The notes: generated from the sequence alone by a model not told the origin. 64,000 nucleotides of DNA from Panacagrimonas sp041603235 (GCA_041603235.1 JBFIES010000001.1:62001-126000); one strand, 5' to 3'; counted from the stretch's first letter, positions 17,792 through 27,298 are shown. Translations and numbers: made by a program.

Positions 17792-19164
17792 AGGCTGGCG
17801 AACAAGTCGAGAATGCCCAGACCATAGAGCAGGATGATCACCAGCCCAATTCTTGCCGGATATCGCAGCGCAAACCGCCATAGACCATGCAGATGCTGTT
17901 CGCGCTCTCCCCAGACCGCCAGACTCAGAGGCGTTGGAAGGATGCGCGAGGCGTAGATACAGATCATCAGACCACTCAAGGGCACCAGTACGAAGCTCGT
18001 GATGAACTGCAGACATTCAAAGAAATTGAAACCCCAGACACGCAGGTCGGCCGCCACGCTGAACGACAGCAAGCTGCCAATGCCGAGAAACCACACCACC
18101 ACCGCAGCGCTGGTTGCCGCAAAGACGCGCGTCTGACGATAGCGCTCCATCATGTAGCGCGTCACCGGCTCCAGCAGCGTCGCTCCCGCGAGCATCGTGA
18201 CCAGGAACAGGATCAGGTAGAACAGGATGGCTAGGGCGATGCCATTGCCATCACCCGGCAAGGCCTGCGGCAAACTCTGGAAAATCAGCGCCAGGCCATT
18301 GGCCGGATCAAGTCCGGCATTGCCGAGAACAGAAACCAGACCGGTTCCGATGGCGAGGCCAAAAAGGCAGTCCACCACAATGACGATCAAGCCCAATCTC
18401 ACCAGCGGCACATCTGCCGGCAGGTAAGCGCCGAGGGTCATCATCACGCCCAGACCCAGGCCCAGCGTGAAAAAGGCCAGATACAGCGCCTCTACCATGC
18501 CCCGCCAACCCAGCTCGCGAAAGTCGATCTGCGTCACGATGCCAATTGCGGCCGGGCCATCACCAACCTGAAACGCGAGCACGACGAAGGCAATGGTCAA
18601 CAGGACGATGGCGGGCAACAGTCTGTTTGCCGCGCGTTCAATGCCATCGCGGAAGCCGTAGGACACGATCACGGTCACAACCACCATGAACAAGGTGTGC
18701 CAGGCCAGACTGCGCTCTGGGTCCTGCGCCAGACGCAGGAAGGTTCCCAGAGCCCGGCCTTCGTCGCCCTGCGACAAAGCCCCGCCCGCCCCCCGAAATA
18801 GGTAACCCAAACTCCAGCCGGCGATGACGCTGTAATAGGAAAGGATCATCACCGCGCCCACAACCGCCAGACGGCCCAGCCATTTCCAGACCCGCATGGC
18901 GCCTGCTTGCTGAGACAAACGCGCAAAGCCGGCGCCCAGTTCGTCGCGCATCCAGCGGCCCATGGCCCATTCGGCAACCAGAATGGGCAACGCCACGACC
19001 AGCAGACACAGGATGTAGCAGATCAAAAACAGATATCCGCCGTACTCACTCATCAGGTATGGCAGGCGCATGCTGTTGCCAATACCCAAGGCAGCCCCGC
19101 AGGCCACAGCCAGAAAAGCACCATGGTGCGACCAGTACCCGTAGCTGCTCTCGCGAATCTGCAT
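17782..19164 (-). CDS. Neurotransmitter:sodium symporter family transporter
   Basis: This 460-residue inner-membrane protein belongs to the NSS (SNF) family, which couples sodium entry to uptake of amino acids or related solutes. The first unwound helix reads CGAALGIGNSMRLPYL, matching the family motif GLGNxWRFPYL, and ten or more hydrophobic segments follow. The ATG at 19164 is used because the upstream extension is antisense-like and lacks family sequence. It lies seven bases downstream of glk, so the two are probably co-transcribed. The substrate cannot be read from sequence. Confidence 0.88.
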   Translation of the reverse strand: MQIRESSYGYWSHHGAFLAVACGAALGIGNSMRLPYLMSEYGGYLFLICYILCLLVVALPILVAEWAMGRWMRDELGAGFARLSQQAGAMRVWKWLGRLAVVGAVMILSYYSVIAGWSLGYLFRGAGGALSQGDEGRALGTFLRLAQDPERSLAWHTLFMVVVTVIVSYGFRDGIERAANRLLPAIVLLTIAFVVLAFQVGDGPAAIGIVTQIDFRELGWRGMVEALYLAFFTLGLGLGVMMTLGAYLPADVPLVRLGLIVIVVDCLFGLAIGTGLVSVLGNAGLDPANGLALIFQSLPQALPGDGNGIALAILFYLILFLVTMLAGATLLEPVTRYMMERYRQTRVFAATSAAVVVWFLGIGSLLSFSVAADLRVWGFNFFECLQFITSFVLVPLSGLMICIYASRILPTPLSLAVWGEREQHLHGLWRFALRYPARIGLVIILLYGLGILDLFASLWS

Positions 19165-19171
19165 GGCGTCT

Positions 19172-20134
19172 CTAGTTGGTTTCAGACATTTGCGCAGGTC
19201 CGGCGGGAAAAGCCAGGCCCGCCAGCCCCAGCAGCGCAGGCTGGTCGTGCACGATGATTCTGGTCGCGACTTTACGCATATCCGCGCCAAATGGCGCCTT
19301 GTCCTCGAAGCCCTCTCGCATTGCCTTGCGATCCAGCAATTCAGATATACCGCGTGCCACGCCGCCAGTGAAATAAACCCCGCCCCAGGCCCCCAGGCTC
19401 AGCACCAGGTTTCCGGCCACGCGGCCCAGCCATCGTGAGAACACCTGCAGGCTGCGCACCGCTGCGGGGTCCTGGGCCATGCAGGCATCCAGCAGAGCTT
19501 CAATCTGGATATCCGCATGACCCGAGATGGCGGCGTGCAGACGAACCAGGCCCGGGCCCGAAAGCACCTGCTCAGCAGACAGCCGATTGCCGCTGGAAAT
19601 CGCGTCAATCAGATCGCGCTCTTCGGCGTTTACGGCAGCCAGATCAATGTGCCCGGCTTCGGTTTCGATCACTTCACCCGCCTGGGTCAGCATTGACGCG
19701 CCCATGCCGGTGCCAAGCCCCAGAACCAGCTTTGGACCATTGATCTGCGCGATGGCCTGCCCCAGCGGCATCATGTCAGCGGCTTGCAACATGGGAATAC
19801 AGGCCGCGACCGCAGCCAGATCATTGATCAAAAAAGATCGCGTGCAGGCGAAGTGATCCAAGGAAGTCTGCTCGATCATCAGGCCGGCGTTGGTCAGCGC
19901 AACTGACGCGCCACTCTCTCCGTGATGAACCCTGCCAGCGGCCGCAACCGCGATCACGTCCGGGCGTCCACACTGACTTTCGAGCAGATACTGCTTCAGG
20001 GTTTCCTGCAGATCGCCCCTGGGCGTGGGCACAACCTTCAGGTTCTGAAGGCGCGGCGCACGAGCGCCAGGGCTCGCAATGGCAAGGCGGCAATTGGTAC
20101 CGCCGATATCGGCAACCAGCGCGCTCGTCGTCAC
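19172..20134 (-). CDS. glk: Glucokinase
   Basis: Glk phosphorylates glucose to glucose 6-phosphate using ATP. The 320-residue product has the phosphate motif ADIGGTNCRLA at its N-terminus, LINDLAAV, GLGTGMGAS and GGVARGI near the C-terminus, all typical of the bacterial ROK-unrelated glucokinase family. A GTG at 20134 after AAGGGGAACGGTAG is preferred; another GTG nine codons upstream is possible. It is divergent from smpB and sits in front of the sodium symporter. Confidence 0.88.
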   Translation of the reverse strand: MTTSALVADIGGTNCRLAIASPGARAPRLQNLKVVPTPRGDLQETLKQYLLESQCGRPDVIAVAAAGRVHHGESGASVALTNAGLMIEQTSLDHFACTRSFLINDLAAVAACIPMLQAADMMPLGQAIAQINGPKLVLGLGTGMGASMLTQAGEVIETEAGHIDLAAVNAEERDLIDAISSGNRLSAEQVLSGPGLVRLHAAISGHADIQIEALLDACMAQDPAAVRSLQVFSRWLGRVAGNLVLSLGAWGGVYFTGGVARGISELLDRKAMREGFEDKAPFGADMRKVATRIIVHDQPALLGLAGLAFPAGPAQMSETN

Positions 20135-20254
20135 CCTACCGTTCCCCTTGCCACTCCACACTCCCTGTTTCTATTCATCAGATGCAACTTTAACGCGATG
20201 CTGGATACAACAGGATGTTCGGTCTGTTGACGGCCGCGCCGTATACTTGCGCGG

Positions 20255-20749
20255 ATGAGCAAGCAGAACCCTTCGGCCAACAAGAAATCCGGCGAACAGC
20301 CGCGTCAGATTGCGGCTAATCGCCGTGCGCGCCACGAATACTTCATCGAAGAAAATTTCGAGGCCGGCCTCATCCTGGAAGGCTGGGAGGTCAAGAGCCT
20401 GCGTGCGGGCCGCGCGCAGATTACCGAAGCCTACGTGGTGCTCAAGAATCGCGAGGCCTTTCTCATTGGCGCCCACTTCACCCCGCTGAAACAGGCCTCA
20501 ACGCACGTGCACGCCGACCCTACCCGCACGCGCAAACTGCTCTTGCACGAGCGCGAACTCTCGCAGTTGGTCGGCAAGGTTGAGCGTGCAGGCTACACGG
20601 TTGTGCCGCTGGACCTGCACTGGACACGTGGCCGTGCCAAGGCTGACATTGGTCTGGCCAAGGGCAAGAAGCAGCACGACAAACGCGCCGACAGCAAAGA
20701 GAAAGACTGGGCCCGTCAGAAGGGACGGCTGCTTCGCGACAGAGGCTGA
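20255..20749 (+). CDS. smpB: SsrA-binding protein SmpB
   Basis: SmpB binds tmRNA and delivers it to stalled ribosomes for trans-translation. The 164-residue protein has the conserved NRRARHEYFIEENFEAGLIL core, GWEVKSLRAGR and the basic C-terminal tail rich in Lys and Arg. The tmRNA gene it serves begins 40 bases downstream on the same strand. Confidence 0.96.
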   Translation: MSKQNPSANKKSGEQPRQIAANRRARHEYFIEENFEAGLILEGWEVKSLRAGRAQITEAYVVLKNREAFLIGAHFTPLKQASTHVHADPTRTRKLLLHERELSQLVGKVERAGYTVVPLDLHWTRGRAKADIGLAKGKKQHDKRADSKEKDWARQKGRLLRDRG

Positions 20750-20776
20750 TGGAACTCCCGGCGCCTGTGCTAGTCT

Positions 20777-20782
20777 TATAAC
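20777..20782 (+). promoter_or_regulatory. Possible -10 box for ssrA
   Basis: TATAAC lies seven bases before the first base of mature tmRNA, the right place for a -10 element. No good -35 box is visible at 16-18 bases upstream, so this call rests on position and the one hexamer. Confidence 0.4.
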
Positions 20783-20789
20783 CGCACAT

Positions 20790-21144
20790 GGGGCTGATCT
20801 GGGCTCGACGGTGATTGGAAATCCTACGTGCATGCCGAGTTGCATAGCCACTCGTTAAACGCCGTGCAAACAAGCTTAGTTGCGAACGACTCCAACTACG
20901 CCCTCGCCGCTTAAATCCGGTGAGCGATTGACCAGGTGGTGTTGATGCCCCTGACTCAGTCGTCGACTCTCATCAACTCGCTAGTTCGGCTCGTCCTTAG
21001 CTGATCGGCTAAAAAGTAAGGGAATAAGCGTTGGCGATCCCTGTCTGTCGGGGAGTCTGCGTCGAAACTTAAAGACAGACTAAGCATGTAGAGCGGAAGA
21101 CGGAAGGTTGTCGGACGCGGGTTCGATTCCCGCCAGCTCCACCA
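20790..21144 (+). ncRNA. ssrA: Transfer-messenger RNA (tmRNA)
   Basis: The 5' end GGGGCTGATCTGGGCTCGAC and 3' end GGTTCGATTCCCGCCAGCTCC plus ACCA form the tRNA-like acceptor and T arm (GGGGCU pairs with AGCUCC). The tag reading frame at 20882-20914 encodes ANDSNYALAA then TAA, one substitution from the E. coli tag ANDENYALAA. Length is 355 bases, normal for a one-piece tmRNA. It follows smpB directly. Confidence 0.97.
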
Positions 21145-21155
21145 ATCGGTGGACG

Positions 21156-21186
21156 AAAAGGCCAGCGTGCCCACGCTGGCCTTTTT
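21156..21186 (+). terminator. Intrinsic terminator of ssrA
   Basis: AAGGCCAGCGTG and CACGCTGGCCTT form a long GC-rich stem with a very short loop, followed by a T-run. It lies twelve bases after the tmRNA CCA end. Confidence 0.85.
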
Positions 21187-21346
21187 CATTGGCGCTTCAT
21201 TTGCGCCGCGGATCACGAGGCAGAAAGTTCCAATTCACGTCGGCTGCTTAAGCTAAAGCCACCTTGGTCGGCCGATTCTTCGGCGGCACCATTAACTTCT
21301 GCAAGGCCGATTGCCTGACCGCGACGGCCATGGACACCTTGATCGG

Positions 21347-21955
21347 ATGAACAATCACATGGCACACCGCATTCCACTACTCCCACTTCTGCTGTGCACC
21401 GGCATGATCACGGCCTGCGGACAATCAACCGAATCCGACCCGCCTGCCACAGCGTCAGAAGCAGCGCCCTTATCCACGGACGGGCCTGTGGCCCAGTCTG
21501 TGTTCAGCGCCACGGCTATCCTGTCCCCCACCAAAGGCAACGAGGCCAATGGCACCTTGATCTTTGAAGATGGTGCTGGCGGCGTGAGTCTGCGCGGAAC
21601 CATTTCCGGATTGACACCCGGCAAACACGGTTTTCATATTCACGAAACCGGTGACTGCTCTGCTGATGATGCGTCCTCGGCGGGCGGCCATTTCAATCCG
21701 CATGGACATGTGCACGGCGCGCCAGATTCTGAAATCGGGCAACGACACAATGGAGACTTGGGCAATATCGTTGCCGATGCGCAGGGCAACGCGCAGATTG
21801 ACCTGACAGATTCCCTGCTGCGTCTGGACGGCACGGATTCCATCGTGGGTCGGGCCGTCATTGTGCACGGCGATGCGGATGATCTGTCCTCTCAGCCGTC
21901 CGGTGCTGCCGGCCCCAGAGTCGCGTGCGGCATCATTAATGGTGCCGAAGGCTAG
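21347..21955 (+). CDS. sodC: Cu/Zn superoxide dismutase, putative lipoprotein
   Basis: This periplasmic or outer-membrane-attached enzyme converts superoxide to peroxide and oxygen. The N-terminus has a lipoprotein-like signal ending ITACG. Copper and zinc ligands are visible in GFHIHETGDC, GGHFNPHG and AVIVHGDADD, and the disulfide cysteines lie in GDCS and VACGII. ATGs at 21347 and 21359 are both possible. The gene stands alone ahead of the T6SS-like set; a functional link is not evident. Confidence 0.9.
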   Translation: MNNHMAHRIPLLPLLLCTGMITACGQSTESDPPATASEAAPLSTDGPVAQSVFSATAILSPTKGNEANGTLIFEDGAGGVSLRGTISGLTPGKHGFHIHETGDCSADDASSAGGHFNPHGHVHGAPDSEIGQRHNGDLGNIVADAQGNAQIDLTDSLLRLDGTDSIVGRAVIVHGDADDLSSQPSGAAGPRVACGIINGAEG

Positions 21956-22141
21956 TGCCCTCTCAGCGGCCCCCTGCCAGCAGACAGCCCTGTTTTTTGC
22001 CAGAGAGCGATTAATCTCGAACGCCTGAAGCGTACAAGGCCAACCGCTGTGCTGCTCCAACTGCACCTATCTATCGTGGAACTCGGCGTCGTCGGGTGGT
22101 AGCGTCCGGTCTGGATAAGGACAACGACAGGCAGAAACAGT

Positions 22142-22804
22142 TTGCTGATCAGCTCACGGGGATTAACGGACCGCGGCCGCGTGCAGCCGCTCAATGCAGA
22201 TGCATTTCTGGACTTGCCTGAGAAGAAAATCTGGGCCGTGGCCGATGGTCGCGGCGCACAGGCTGCCGCCTCGCTCGCGAGTCAGGGGCTGATTCGAAGT
22301 CTGCAAACCCTGCCTCGGGATCAGGACGGCAGATTCTCCGAGCGAAACTTGAAGGACTCGCTGGAGGCCGCATATTTCAAGCTGCATCAGTACGCACGAA
22401 CCAACCGACTCGACGCTATTGGCGCGGATATCGCGGTTTTGGCGGAGCTGGATGACACGCTGATACTCGGGGCCTCAGGCAGTTGCCGCGTCTATCGCTG
22501 TGCCGGCGCTCAGCTGCAGCCATTGACGCTGGACAACGCCAGCGTCGACCTCGGCACGCCCCTCCCTGAAGCAGGGTCAACACCTGAGCCAATCGTAAGA
22601 TGGAATCAATGTGCCGTGCATCCAGGCGACAGCTTCCTGCTCAGCACCGCTGGCTTTCATCAGCAAATGTCCGATGCCGAGCTACTGTCCGTGCTGTCGG
22701 GCAAGACAACGGCGCGCGAAATGGCCCACCAACTTCTGGAATCCTGTCTTGAAAAGGGCGCGCCCGAGAACCTGACGGTTCTGGTTGTCCGCATCGAGGA
22801 ATGA
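22142..22804 (+). CDS. Degenerate PP2C-family phosphatase (PppA/TagF-operon type)
   Basis: The 220-residue protein aligns along its length with PP2C Ser/Thr phosphatases that reverse PpkA-type phosphorylation in type VI secretion loci. Motifs are altered: NADAF at 18-22 replaces NEDA, ADGRG at 34-38 keeps one metal Asp, GSCR at 113-116 replaces GDSR, TAGF at 169-172 replaces SDGL, and EN at 209-210 replaces DN. Loss of metal-binding acids suggests a weak or inactive enzyme. The start is a TTG at 22142 and the kinase gene begins one base after its stop. Confidence 0.68.
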   Translation: MLISSRGLTDRGRVQPLNADAFLDLPEKKIWAVADGRGAQAAASLASQGLIRSLQTLPRDQDGRFSERNLKDSLEAAYFKLHQYARTNRLDAIGADIAVLAELDDTLILGASGSCRVYRCAGAQLQPLTLDNASVDLGTPLPEAGSTPEPIVRWNQCAVHPGDSFLLSTAGFHQQMSDAELLSVLSGKTTAREMAHQLLESCLEKGAPENLTVLVVRIEE

Positions 22805-22805
22805 A

Positions 22806-24209
22806 TTGAGCACCGGGATCGGCCAGTGGCTGGCACAAGTTCAGAGTGGCGACATGCCGCTGGCTGAACTGGCCAGACGCCTTAACCAGCGGGGGGCCAT
22901 CGAAGCCTCGCGCCACCAGTCCGAACTCGCGATGCTGGATGCCCTGCTCAAACGCAAAGGCATCAATCCCCGCCTGCACGGCGCTGTCCGCAGAAAGTTG
23001 CTGGAATTGCAGGCACAGGCGGGCCCGGCCAAAGTCAGCGACCCCGCGAAACAGGTGCGCGCGGAAACCGACGACGACGCCACGCAATTAATGCCATCGG
23101 CAATCGCCCAGCCCAATACCACCACAAACACCTCCGGCACCTGGCACAAGTTGGCGAAGCGCAATTTGCCCGCCCAGGAAATCGGAGTCGGCACTCGCCT
23201 CAAGGATCGCTTCGTCCTTGAAAAGAAACTGGGCAGTGGCGGCATGGGCGTGGTTTATCTGGCCACCGACGAACGCAAGGTGGAAGCACGTGATCGCGAC
23301 CCCCACATTGCCATCAAGGTCCTTAATGATGCTTTCCGGCATCACCCTGATTCTCTCGTAGCGCTGCAGCGCGAAGCGCGACGCACACAAGAACTGGCAC
23401 ACGAGAACATCGTCCGCGTCTACGATTTCGACAAGGACGGCAGTGTTGTCTTCATGACCATGGAGTACGTGCGCGGCGACGACCTCAAGCAGCTGATTCG
23501 TCGCCTGCGCGGGGCACCGATGCCCTTGCGCTCTGCCTATCCAATCCTCCGTGGTATTGGCAGTGCCCTGAGCTGTGCACATCGGCGTGCCGTGGTTCAC
23601 TCGGATCTGAAGCCGGGCAACGTGATTCTCGATGAGTTCATGCAGCCCCGGGTCTTTGATTTCGGCATTGCACGCGCCGCACATGACACTGAAGCACATG
23701 CTAGCGGCGATACAACCCGATTCGACGCCGGCAGCCTTGGCGCACTGACCCCTGCCTACGCGAGTCTGGAAATGCTGCAGGGGCAGGCCGCAGACCCTGC
23801 GGATGATGTCTACGCCCTGGCCTGCATCAGCTATGAGCTGCTCGGCGGCCGTCACCCTTTCAACAAGAGCAACGCCAGGAAGGCGCAGGCAGAACAGCTG
23901 CAGGCGCCCAGAATCAAGGGCCTCAGCAATCGTCAATGGCGTACGCTCAAACGCGGTCTGGCATTTCGCCGGGAAGAACGCATCCGCAGTGCGGACGCCT
24001 TTATTGAGGGCTTGCGACCAAACTCGCATGACAGCGAATTGATCCTGCGTGTGCTGCTATGGCTTGGCATTGCCGCCACAATAGCCATACTCATCTGGCT
24101 TCTGATGAGCCCTGGGCCGTCGATACCTGGCAAGAACAACGTCAGTATTCCTTCATCCGCAAGCGAGCCGAGAAATTATCTTGCCGCCGCACATTTATCC
24201 GGGACATGA
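22806..24209 (+). CDS. Membrane-anchored Ser/Thr protein kinase (PpkA-like)
   Basis: The 467-residue protein has a helical N-terminal region (about 1-130) and a Hanks-type kinase domain. Visible motifs are GSGGMG (143-148), catalytic Lys171 in AIKVL, HSDLKPGN with Asp267, and DFG at 285-287. Ser replaces Arg in the usual HRD, so it is a non-RD kinase. A single hydrophobic segment near residues 420-440 would anchor it. A TTG start at 22806 is favoured by GAGGA just upstream. Next to PP2C and ClpV, it fits a T6SS threonine phosphorylation pathway. Confidence 0.82.
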   Translation: MSTGIGQWLAQVQSGDMPLAELARRLNQRGAIEASRHQSELAMLDALLKRKGINPRLHGAVRRKLLELQAQAGPAKVSDPAKQVRAETDDDATQLMPSAIAQPNTTTNTSGTWHKLAKRNLPAQEIGVGTRLKDRFVLEKKLGSGGMGVVYLATDERKVEARDRDPHIAIKVLNDAFRHHPDSLVALQREARRTQELAHENIVRVYDFDKDGSVVFMTMEYVRGDDLKQLIRRLRGAPMPLRSAYPILRGIGSALSCAHRRAVVHSDLKPGNVILDEFMQPRVFDFGIARAAHDTEAHASGDTTRFDAGSLGALTPAYASLEMLQGQAADPADDVYALACISYELLGGRHPFNKSNARKAQAEQLQAPRIKGLSNRQWRTLKRGLAFRREERIRSADAFIEGLRPNSHDSELILRVLLWLGIAATIAILIWLLMSPGPSIPGKNNVSIPSSASEPRNYLAAAHLSGT

Positions 24210-24350
24210 TCGCTTGAGAGACATTTTTTTCACCGTTCGCCCCAGCCTCGCGCAGAAGCTGTTCGCCGGTGCGTCTCCTGCACGCGAGGCGATGCTGTGC
24301 TTCTGCAAGCTTTTCCCAGTGCAGTTGCTCCCGATGCAGGACGCCGTTCA

Positions 24351-27101
24351 ATGACGGAAATCAGCCGCGTTGCCCTATTCGGAAAACTCAACACCGCGAG
24401 CTACAAGGCGGTGGAAGGCGCTACGGTGCTGTGCAAATTGCGAGGCAATCCGTATGTCGAACTTGAACACTGGATCGCACAGATTGTGCAGACAGAGAAC
24501 GGTGACTGGCCCAAGATTCTGGACCACTTTGAGATCGACAGTTCCAGCCTGGCCAAGGACATCACTGCCAGCGTGGATCGCCTGCCCAGAGGCTCAGACG
24601 CAATATCGGACCTTTCGGACCAATTGCTGCTGGCTGCCGAGCGGGGCTGGGTCTACGCCACACTGATGTTCAGCGATCCTGCGGTTCGTACCGGGCACCT
24701 GCTGTTCGCCATGCTCAAGACCAAGCCGCTGCGAAACAGCCTGTTCGCAATATCCAGGCAGTTCGAAAAGATAAAAGTCGATGAGCTGGCTGAGGCCTTT
24801 CACGAGATCGTGGAAGGCTCGGCTGAAGCGGGACAATCCACGAATGACGGGATTGATCTTGCATCGGGCAGCAATATCGCGAAGCAAGGAGAACACGTTG
24901 CCCCCGCTGCGCTGGGCCGAAAGGAAGCCCTGCGACGTTACACCACCGACCTGACCGAACAGGCGCGAAGCGGGAGCATGGACCCGATCGTAGGACGTGA
25001 TGAGGAGATTCGACGTCTCATCGATATTCTGATGCGTCGCCGACAGAACAATCCCATGCTGGTAGGCGAAGCCGGCGTAGGCAAAACCGCCATCGTCGAA
25101 GGATTCGCTCAGCGAATCGCGCGAGGTGATGTCCCACCTGCGCTAAAGGATGTCAGCCTGCTGGCGCTCGACGTTGGTCTGCTGCAAGCGGGTGCGACGA
25201 TCAAGGGTGAGTTTGAACAGCGCCTTCGCTCTGTCATCGAAGAAGTACATTCAAGTTCACGCCCAATCATCCTGTTTGTAGACGAGACGCATACTCTGGT
25301 AGGTGCGGGCGGTCCGGCCGGAACCGGCGATGCTGCCAACCTGCTCAAGCCTGCCCTCGCCCGCGGCACGCTTCGCACTGTGGGTGCAACAACCTGGGCC
25401 GAGTACAAGAAGCACATCGAGAAAGATCCCGCACTGACCCGCCGGTTCCAGACCGTTCTGGTCAGTCAGCCAGATGAACAACAGGCCATCCTGATGATGC
25501 GCGGCGCGGCAAGTGCCATGGAACGGCACCACAAAGTGCAGATTCTCGACGAGGCACTGGAAGCTGCCGTCAGGTTGTCTCATCGCTACATCCCAGCCCG
25601 GCAGTTGCCGGACAAGGCGGTGAGCCTGCTCGACACCGCCTGCGCCCGCGTCGCGGTCAGTCTGCACGCGACACCTGCCGAGGTCGATCAGGCCCGCCGG
25701 AAGATTGATGCCCTGAATACCGAGCTGGACATCATCAGCCGCGAGAAAAATATCGGCATTGATGTCGGTGAGCGCGAGCAGCTGGCACGTGAGCGTCTGG
25801 CGACTCAGAGCGATGCTCTCACCAGCCTGGAATCTCGCTGGGAGGAGGAGCTTTCGCTGGTCAATGAGCTTTTGGATTTGCGAAAGCAATTGCGCATCGA
25901 TGGCAACGTTCCTGGCCAGACCAGCCGGCGGCCGGTTGCCATGGGCAGCCCGGCGGCTGACGATGCAGACGAAGCAAACACTCGCCTGGATTCTCCCCCG
26001 CTCAGCGCACAGGCACGCGTGCAATCACTCGCGCGGCTCACTGAAGTGCAACAGGCGCTCAGTACCCTGCAGGGCGATGCGCCGCTCATGCTGCCCATCG
26101 TTGACTACCAGGCCATTGCCAGCGTGATCTGCGACTGGACCGGCATCCCGGTAGGTCGCATCGCGCGCAATGAGTTGGACACCATTCTTCATCTGCCAGA
26201 GCTGCTGGGCAAACGCATCGTCGGGCAGGATCACGCGATGCAGATGATTGCGCGGCGCATTCAGACTTCACGCGCTGGCCTGGACAACCCCGAGAAACCC
26301 ATCGGCGTGTTCCTGCTAGCGGGCGCCTCCGGCGTCGGCAAAACCGAGACCGCCATCGCCCTGGCCGAAGCCCTGTACGGCGGCGAGCAGAACATGATCG
26401 TCATCAACATGAGCGAGTATCAGGAGGCCCATACCGTCTCCTCGCTCAAGGGCGCCCCGCCGGGCTACGTGGGATACGGCGAAGGCGGTGTGCTCACCGA
26501 GGCGGTTCGCCGCAAACCGTATTCCGTGATCCTGCTGGACGAAGTCGAAAAGGCCCATTCCGACGTACACGAGCTGTTCTTCCAGGTCTTTGACAAGGGC
26601 TTCATGGAAGATGGCGAAGGCCGGGTCATCGACTTCAAGAACACCTTGATTCTCCTGACCACCAACGCCGGTACCGAACTGATCGGCTCGATGCGCAATA
26701 CCGCCCAGCCCTCGCCGGCCGATGAGATTGCGCTGGCTTTGCGCGAACCGCTCTTGCGCATTTTTCCGGCGCCATTGCTGGGTCGGCTGGTCAGCATCCC
26801 GTACTACCCGCTTTCGGATGAGATGCTCGGCCAGATAGTGGTGTTGCAGCTAGAACGCGTCAAGAAACGCATCGAGTCGCGCTACAAGATTCCCTTCCAG
26901 TATGGCGATGACGTGGTTGATCTGGTGGTCTCTCGCTGTACGGAGAGTGACTCGGGAGGCCGCATGATCGACGCCATTCTGACCAACTCGATGCTGCCGG
27001 AAGTCTCCGGCGAATTTCTTCGTCGCATGATGGAGGGCCTGGCGGTCAAATCCGTTCGGGTCGGCGTATCTGATGCCGAATTCGCCTATTACTTCGAGTG
27101 A
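24351..27101 (+). CDS. tssH: Type VI secretion AAA+ ATPase ClpV (TssH)
   Basis: ClpV disassembles contracted TssB/TssC sheaths. The 916-residue protein has an N-terminal repeat domain (to about 160) and two AAA+ modules. Module one has GEAGVGKTAIVEGFA and FVDETHTLVGAGG with LRTVGATTWAEYKK. Module two has GASGVGKTETAIALAEALYGG-type sequence, the ClpV-specific MSEYQEAHTVSSLKG, and VFDKGFMEDGEGR. These distinguish it from ClpB. The ATG at 24351 follows AGGA. No tssB or tssC gene is present in the window. Confidence 0.9.
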   Translation: MTEISRVALFGKLNTASYKAVEGATVLCKLRGNPYVELEHWIAQIVQTENGDWPKILDHFEIDSSSLAKDITASVDRLPRGSDAISDLSDQLLLAAERGWVYATLMFSDPAVRTGHLLFAMLKTKPLRNSLFAISRQFEKIKVDELAEAFHEIVEGSAEAGQSTNDGIDLASGSNIAKQGEHVAPAALGRKEALRRYTTDLTEQARSGSMDPIVGRDEEIRRLIDILMRRRQNNPMLVGEAGVGKTAIVEGFAQRIARGDVPPALKDVSLLALDVGLLQAGATIKGEFEQRLRSVIEEVHSSSRPIILFVDETHTLVGAGGPAGTGDAANLLKPALARGTLRTVGATTWAEYKKHIEKDPALTRRFQTVLVSQPDEQQAILMMRGAASAMERHHKVQILDEALEAAVRLSHRYIPARQLPDKAVSLLDTACARVAVSLHATPAEVDQARRKIDALNTELDIISREKNIGIDVGEREQLARERLATQSDALTSLESRWEEELSLVNELLDLRKQLRIDGNVPGQTSRRPVAMGSPAADDADEANTRLDSPPLSAQARVQSLARLTEVQQALSTLQGDAPLMLPIVDYQAIASVICDWTGIPVGRIARNELDTILHLPELLGKRIVGQDHAMQMIARRIQTSRAGLDNPEKPIGVFLLAGASGVGKTETAIALAEALYGGEQNMIVINMSEYQEAHTVSSLKGAPPGYVGYGEGGVLTEAVRRKPYSVILLDEVEKAHSDVHELFFQVFDKGFMEDGEGRVIDFKNTLILLTTNAGTELIGSMRNTAQPSPADEIALALREPLLRIFPAPLLGRLVSIPYYPLSDEMLGQIVVLQLERVKKRIESRYKIPFQYGDDVVDLVVSRCTESDSGGRMIDAILTNSMLPEVSGEFLRRMMEGLAVKSVRVGVSDAEFAYYFE

Positions 27102-27298
27102 TAGCCGCGCGCTGACCTCGCTGCTGGTTTGTGGCAGATGCAAGGCCAGTGATATCTTTTCCCGTTACGCCATCCTGTTTGCCAGCATTGCAGTGCTGAA
27201 CTGCATCTGGGCATGGATGTCCAAACCTCTCATCTCGCCATCATCGCTTGACGCGACCCGACTGCATGACTGACCGGTCCATTTGCGCAAGCCATCAC

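Noticed and set aside
20956..21216. Minus-strand frame with WWSWRESNPRPTTFRLPL
   Set aside because: It is antisense to the tmRNA 3' half, another common false gene.
21190..21346. Short open frames between the ssrA terminator and sodC that could be a gene remnant (one ends just at the sodC start)
   Set aside because: Frames on both strands are under 50 codons and I recognise no family; a relic of an element integrated at ssrA is possible but unsupported.
23088..24029. 313-codon minus-strand frame
   Set aside because: It is antisense to the kinase domain; codon pattern and neighbours support the kinase.
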